A stretch of DNA of 64,000 bases, taken from positions 62,001 through 126,000 of the forward strand of contig NZ_PRDG01000005.1 in the NCBI RefSeq assembly GCF_017883985.1, written 5' to 3'. Positions 61,707 to 64,000 of this stretch are shown piece by piece. The notes under the pieces were generated by a model that ran no database searches, was not told where the DNA came from, and saw only the letters and a program-made list of their open reading frames with translations. Positions within the stretch are counted from its first letter, which is position 1, and each line of letters begins with the position of its first letter. Origin of the DNA: Streptococcus oricebi (GTDB taxonomy: Bacteria; Bacillota; Bacilli; Lactobacillales; Streptococcaceae). Position numbers and translations under genes: made by a program.

Positions 61707-63390
61707 TATAAAAATGGATTTGCACTATTCGGATATGCAAACGAACTATGCCAAACAAGTTTGTAAGGAACAAACCAAGGATTTTCAAAGCTTTCAAAAA
61801 AGAATCGATGACTTCAAATCAAAGACAGATAAGTTAAAAGGTCAATCTTTTGATAATAGCCGCCTTTATTATGAGCGGGTTTTATCTCCTATTGCCAGTG
61901 GAGGAAAGGAAGTTTTAGCGGAGGTCACAAAGGCCTTTGAAAAGATTGGGATAGAGTATCGCTCGCAGGTATCCGAACAAAGTCTGGAAGAAACAAAGTT
62001 AGAAGAGCAGATAGCAAGTGAACAAGCAAATATAGATAGGCTGTCCGGTCTGCTAGATGAGTTGAAAAAGAAGGAAAAAGACCTCTCCAAAGAGAGCTAT
62101 AGCAATCAACAGCAAAGCTTAACCAATTCTTTGAATAGCTATAAGGGACGCAAGGAAGAACTGGAAAAACTGTTGGAAAAGTTGAGGAACTTCAATCGTG
62201 ACTCTGGTAAATATTTTGATACAGCACTTGAAATGCAAAAGGCTCTTAAAGGAAGTATTCAAGAAGCGGTCGAATCTTGGAGCAATGTCAATAGGCCTCC
62301 TACTGTACCTAGAAGTAGTTTAACTGATAAGTTAGAATTGATAAAGAAAAAGGAGTCCTTAAGTGATGGCGATAAACAATTGATGCAAAATTTTCGGGAC
62401 CAATATGGTTTTGATGAAAAAACTGCTTACCAGATGTTGAAAGTTAAACAAAAAATTGATCAAAGATATCCCGATAAATCACAGCAGGAAAGAGACTATA
62501 TGTTTTTACGCCTTGTAGGAGGGGTTGTTTATGGTCAGGTAGATGGGTACGATGGAACTAAAGGGAAGAAGATGTGGGAGGAGACAGCTGGGAAATTAAA
62601 AGAATCTTTCGGTACAGATAATGTCTTGGAAATTTTTAAGAATTCGGGTTTATCAGAAACAGAAGCTAAATCTCTTTTTTATGAAATAAAGCGACAGAAT
62701 GCTTTTTCGGGGACTAGTGAGATAATGAAACCCTATGAGAAAGGAAATAAGCAAGGAGAGGATATTTACCAAGAAAGGTTGAAAGAATATAAGGAATACC
62801 ATAATACTAGTGGAATGTCTGAAAATCAAATACAAGCTCAATTTGACAAGGAATGGGAAAGACAAAACAAAGACTATAATGGAAAAGCTGATTTTGCCCA
62901 TCAATCAATTACAGTGGCAACACATTTGAGTTCTAAACGAGGCGTCACTCACTGGGGGCTTTATGGGGACAAGAAAGTTAAAGACCTATCTGGCTGGGAG
63001 GGGGATGCTACCACAGAAGCATTTACTGATCCTAGTATGAAAAATGATGATTATAAGGCAGATTTGGATGCTGCTAATATTAGTAGACGAATAGAGACAA
63101 CTGGTCAAAGCTATCAAGAGGCTAGCAATGCCTACTATCAGGAATTAAAAGAAGGTAAGACAAATCGGGCTAGAGAGTTTAAAAGTCATAAAAATTATGA
63201 TGAGGTTGAACGTATAGTTCTTGACGATCTGACACCACAAAATTATGCGCGGGGACCTATACCACAAGTTAGGAGAGTATCAACAGAGGAAAGAAAAGAA
63301 GAGATTAAGAAGAAACACCCCGACTCTTACAACTTTATCAAGAGTTTAGAGGAGGAGAAGAATGAAATGGAGGATTACAGCAATCGCTAA
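61699..63390 (+). CDS. LXG-domain type VII secretion toxin, C-terminal domain unassigned
   Basis: 563 residues, no signal peptide. Residues 1-210 are the LXG domain: KMDLHYSDMQTNYAKQV at the start, and LKGQSFDNSRLYYERVLSPI with the motif itself, then a long coiled coil. Residues 215-390 are helical. The probable toxin domain is 390-563: ADFAHQSITVATHLS (H401), GWEGDATTEAFTDPSM and NDDYKADLDAANISRRI (acidic cluster about 450-457). I cannot assign an activity. Translationally coupled to its partner gene. Confidence 0.78.
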   Translation: MGNIKMDLHYSDMQTNYAKQVCKEQTKDFQSFQKRIDDFKSKTDKLKGQSFDNSRLYYERVLSPIASGGKEVLAEVTKAFEKIGIEYRSQVSEQSLEETKLEEQIASEQANIDRLSGLLDELKKKEKDLSKESYSNQQQSLTNSLNSYKGRKEELEKLLEKLRNFNRDSGKYFDTALEMQKALKGSIQEAVESWSNVNRPPTVPRSSLTDKLELIKKKESLSDGDKQLMQNFRDQYGFDEKTAYQMLKVKQKIDQRYPDKSQQERDYMFLRLVGGVVYGQVDGYDGTKGKKMWEETAGKLKESFGTDNVLEIFKNSGLSETEAKSLFYEIKRQNAFSGTSEIMKPYEKGNKQGEDIYQERLKEYKEYHNTSGMSENQIQAQFDKEWERQNKDYNGKADFAHQSITVATHLSSKRGVTHWGLYGDKKVKDLSGWEGDATTEAFTDPSMKNDDYKADLDAANISRRIETTGQSYQEASNAYYQELKEGKTNRAREFKSHKNYDEVERIVLDDLTPQNYARGPIPQVRRVSTEERKEEIKKKHPDSYNFIKSLEEEKNEMEDYSNR

Positions 63391-63423
63391 TAATCTCTCA
63401 ATACTAGTAAGGAGAAGAGTTGA

Positions 63424-63783
63424 ATGACAGTAAGCAGTAAACAAGCAGAACTAGCGGAAATTGAGGAAAAGGAAACCTTTATTGTCTTTGAGTTAAAGCG
63501 GGTCGATGCCTATGAAAAGATGTTAGACGACACTAGGGACATCTATGCTAAATACCAAAAATTGCAAAAGGTCTTTGAACGCTTCCAAGAGGCCTTTCCA
63601 GAAGATGAAAAATTCCGCCAGAATGCCGAGCAAAACTTGGTTGCGATGAAAAAAATGGCTGAGACCATTGATTATGGGACCCAGACTGCCCAGAAGCATC
63701 GCTATCACCTAGAAGAGTTTAGGGGCTATCTGCAACATCGTAAGGCAGAGCTTTTAGGGGGAGATGAGGCAGATTTATCCTAA
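63424..63783 (+). CDS. Helical cytoplasmic protein downstream of LXG toxin, immunity or partner candidate
   Basis: 119 residues, acidic, coiled-coil (ELAEIEEKETFIVFELKRVD; KYQKLQKVFERFQEAF), no membrane helix and no signal. SD AAGGAGA, 34 bases after the toxin gene. By position it should be the immunity protein, but by structure it resembles the small helical LXG partners. If it is the immunity protein the toxin acts inside the cell (inference). Family not recognised. Confidence 0.55.
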   Translation: MTVSSKQAELAEIEEKETFIVFELKRVDAYEKMLDDTRDIYAKYQKLQKVFERFQEAFPEDEKFRQNAEQNLVAMKKMAETIDYGTQTAQKHRYHLEEFRGYLQHRKAELLGGDEADLS

Positions 63784-63827
63784 GTATTCTGCCAGATTTA
63801 GAAAGAAAAAGTAGCAGGAAAAGAGCC

Positions 63828-63863
63828 AAAGACAAGGGGGTAAGGACTTCTTGTCTTTCTTTT
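63828..63863 (+). terminator. Terminator of the LXG module
   Basis: AAAGACAAG / CTTGTCTTT with a 13-base loop, then CTTTTG. Confidence 0.78.
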
Positions 63864-63892
63864 GTCCCTAGTGATTTCTCCTTGTTTGTTTC

Positions 63893-63921
63893 TTGAAAAC
63901 AGGGATAAATCGTGTTATAAT
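63893..63921 (+). promoter_or_regulatory. secA promoter
   Basis: TTGAAA (63893-63898), 17 bases, TATAAT (63916-63921). Confidence 0.78.
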
Positions 63922-63966
63922 GAAAAGAACACTTTAAACAAGTAGAAAGTATTGAAAAAGGAAAAA

Positions 63967-64000
63967 ATGGCAAATATTTTAAGAACAGTAATTGAAAATG
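63967..64000 (+). CDS. secA: Preprotein translocase SecA, first 11 codons
   Basis: MANILRTVIEN is the usual N-terminus of streptococcal SecA, the ATPase motor of protein export. SD AAGGAAA upstream. Gene runs off the window. The manA-secA neighbourhood is conserved in streptococci, so the LXG module at 61-63.8 kb is an insertion between them. Confidence 0.88.
   Translation, partial: MANILRTVIEN

Noticed and set aside
61052..64000. Core type VII secretion genes
   Set aside because: No EssC-like FtsK/SpoIIIE ATPase, EsxA with a WXG motif, EssB or EsaA could be found in the window; only effector modules are present.

Overview
The window is a chromosomal segment of a Streptococcus. The evidence is the rpsF-ssb-rpsR operon, the uvrA / Xaa-Pro peptidase / efp / Asp23-family / nusB run, the divergent sucrose genes scrBR-scrA with scrK, and manA followed by the first codons of secA. 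Shine-Dalgarno sites are strong AGGAGG types and promoters are Firmicutes sigma-A type. The full hut set, the sucrose PTS and type VII effector modules fit a suis/sanguinis-like oral or animal species, but I cannot name the species from sequence alone.

Layout. 1-5.9 kb: the distal end of a Wzy-dependent surface polysaccharide locus (GT2 transferase, polymerase, flippase, transferase-like protein, CDP-glycerol transferase, tagD). 5.9-11.7 kb: a frameshifted acyltransferase, a PrsW-like membrane protease, a large BTAD/ATPase/TPR regulator and a DUF1310 protein. 11.8-23.5 kb: histidine utilisation, with hutU-ftcD-fchA-fhs-hutD-permease-hutH on the minus strand, hutG under its own promoter, and hutI divergent. 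Formimino groups are passed to folate (FtcD, FchA) and can be recovered as formate plus ATP by Fhs. 23.6-24.8 kb: rpsF-ssb-rpsR. 24.8-27.7 kb: a lipase-type type VII effector module with duplicated membrane-anchored candidate immunity genes, a truncated lipase relic and a frame-disrupted helical partner. 27.7-35.1 kb: DUF1129 protein, CorA, UvrA, aminopeptidase, EF-P, Asp23-family protein, NusB.

35.1-40.6 kb: surface genes (DUF6287 lipoprotein and a relic copy; an LPXTG SEC10/PgrA-like coiled-coil protein), a DUF2834 protein, and a compositionally foreign alpha/beta hydrolase whose last codons are a copy of the tail of the LPXTG gene. 40.6-48.2 kb: an AraC regulator divergent from two YbtPQ-like ABC half-transporters and a complete ECF transporter, probably for a metallophore or related cofactor. 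48.3-53.9 kb: sucrose PTS, hydrolase, repressor and fructokinase. 54-60.7 kb: a 140-bp inverted-repeat element, a deformylase-like protein with an altered motif, a small membrane protein, a MarR-controlled heterodimeric ABC exporter with two palindromic operators, a HIRAN protein and manA. 61-63.8 kb: an LXG type VII toxin module (two small helical partners, toxin, possible immunity gene) inserted just before secA.

The strongest candidates for undescribed biology are the two type VII effector modules, one a reverse-order lipase effector with duplicated membrane-anchored partners and the other an LXG protein with an unassigned C-terminal domain. Next is the foreign hydrolase fused to a surface-protein tail. 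No core type VII secretion genes, tRNA, rRNA or CRISPR arrays were seen.
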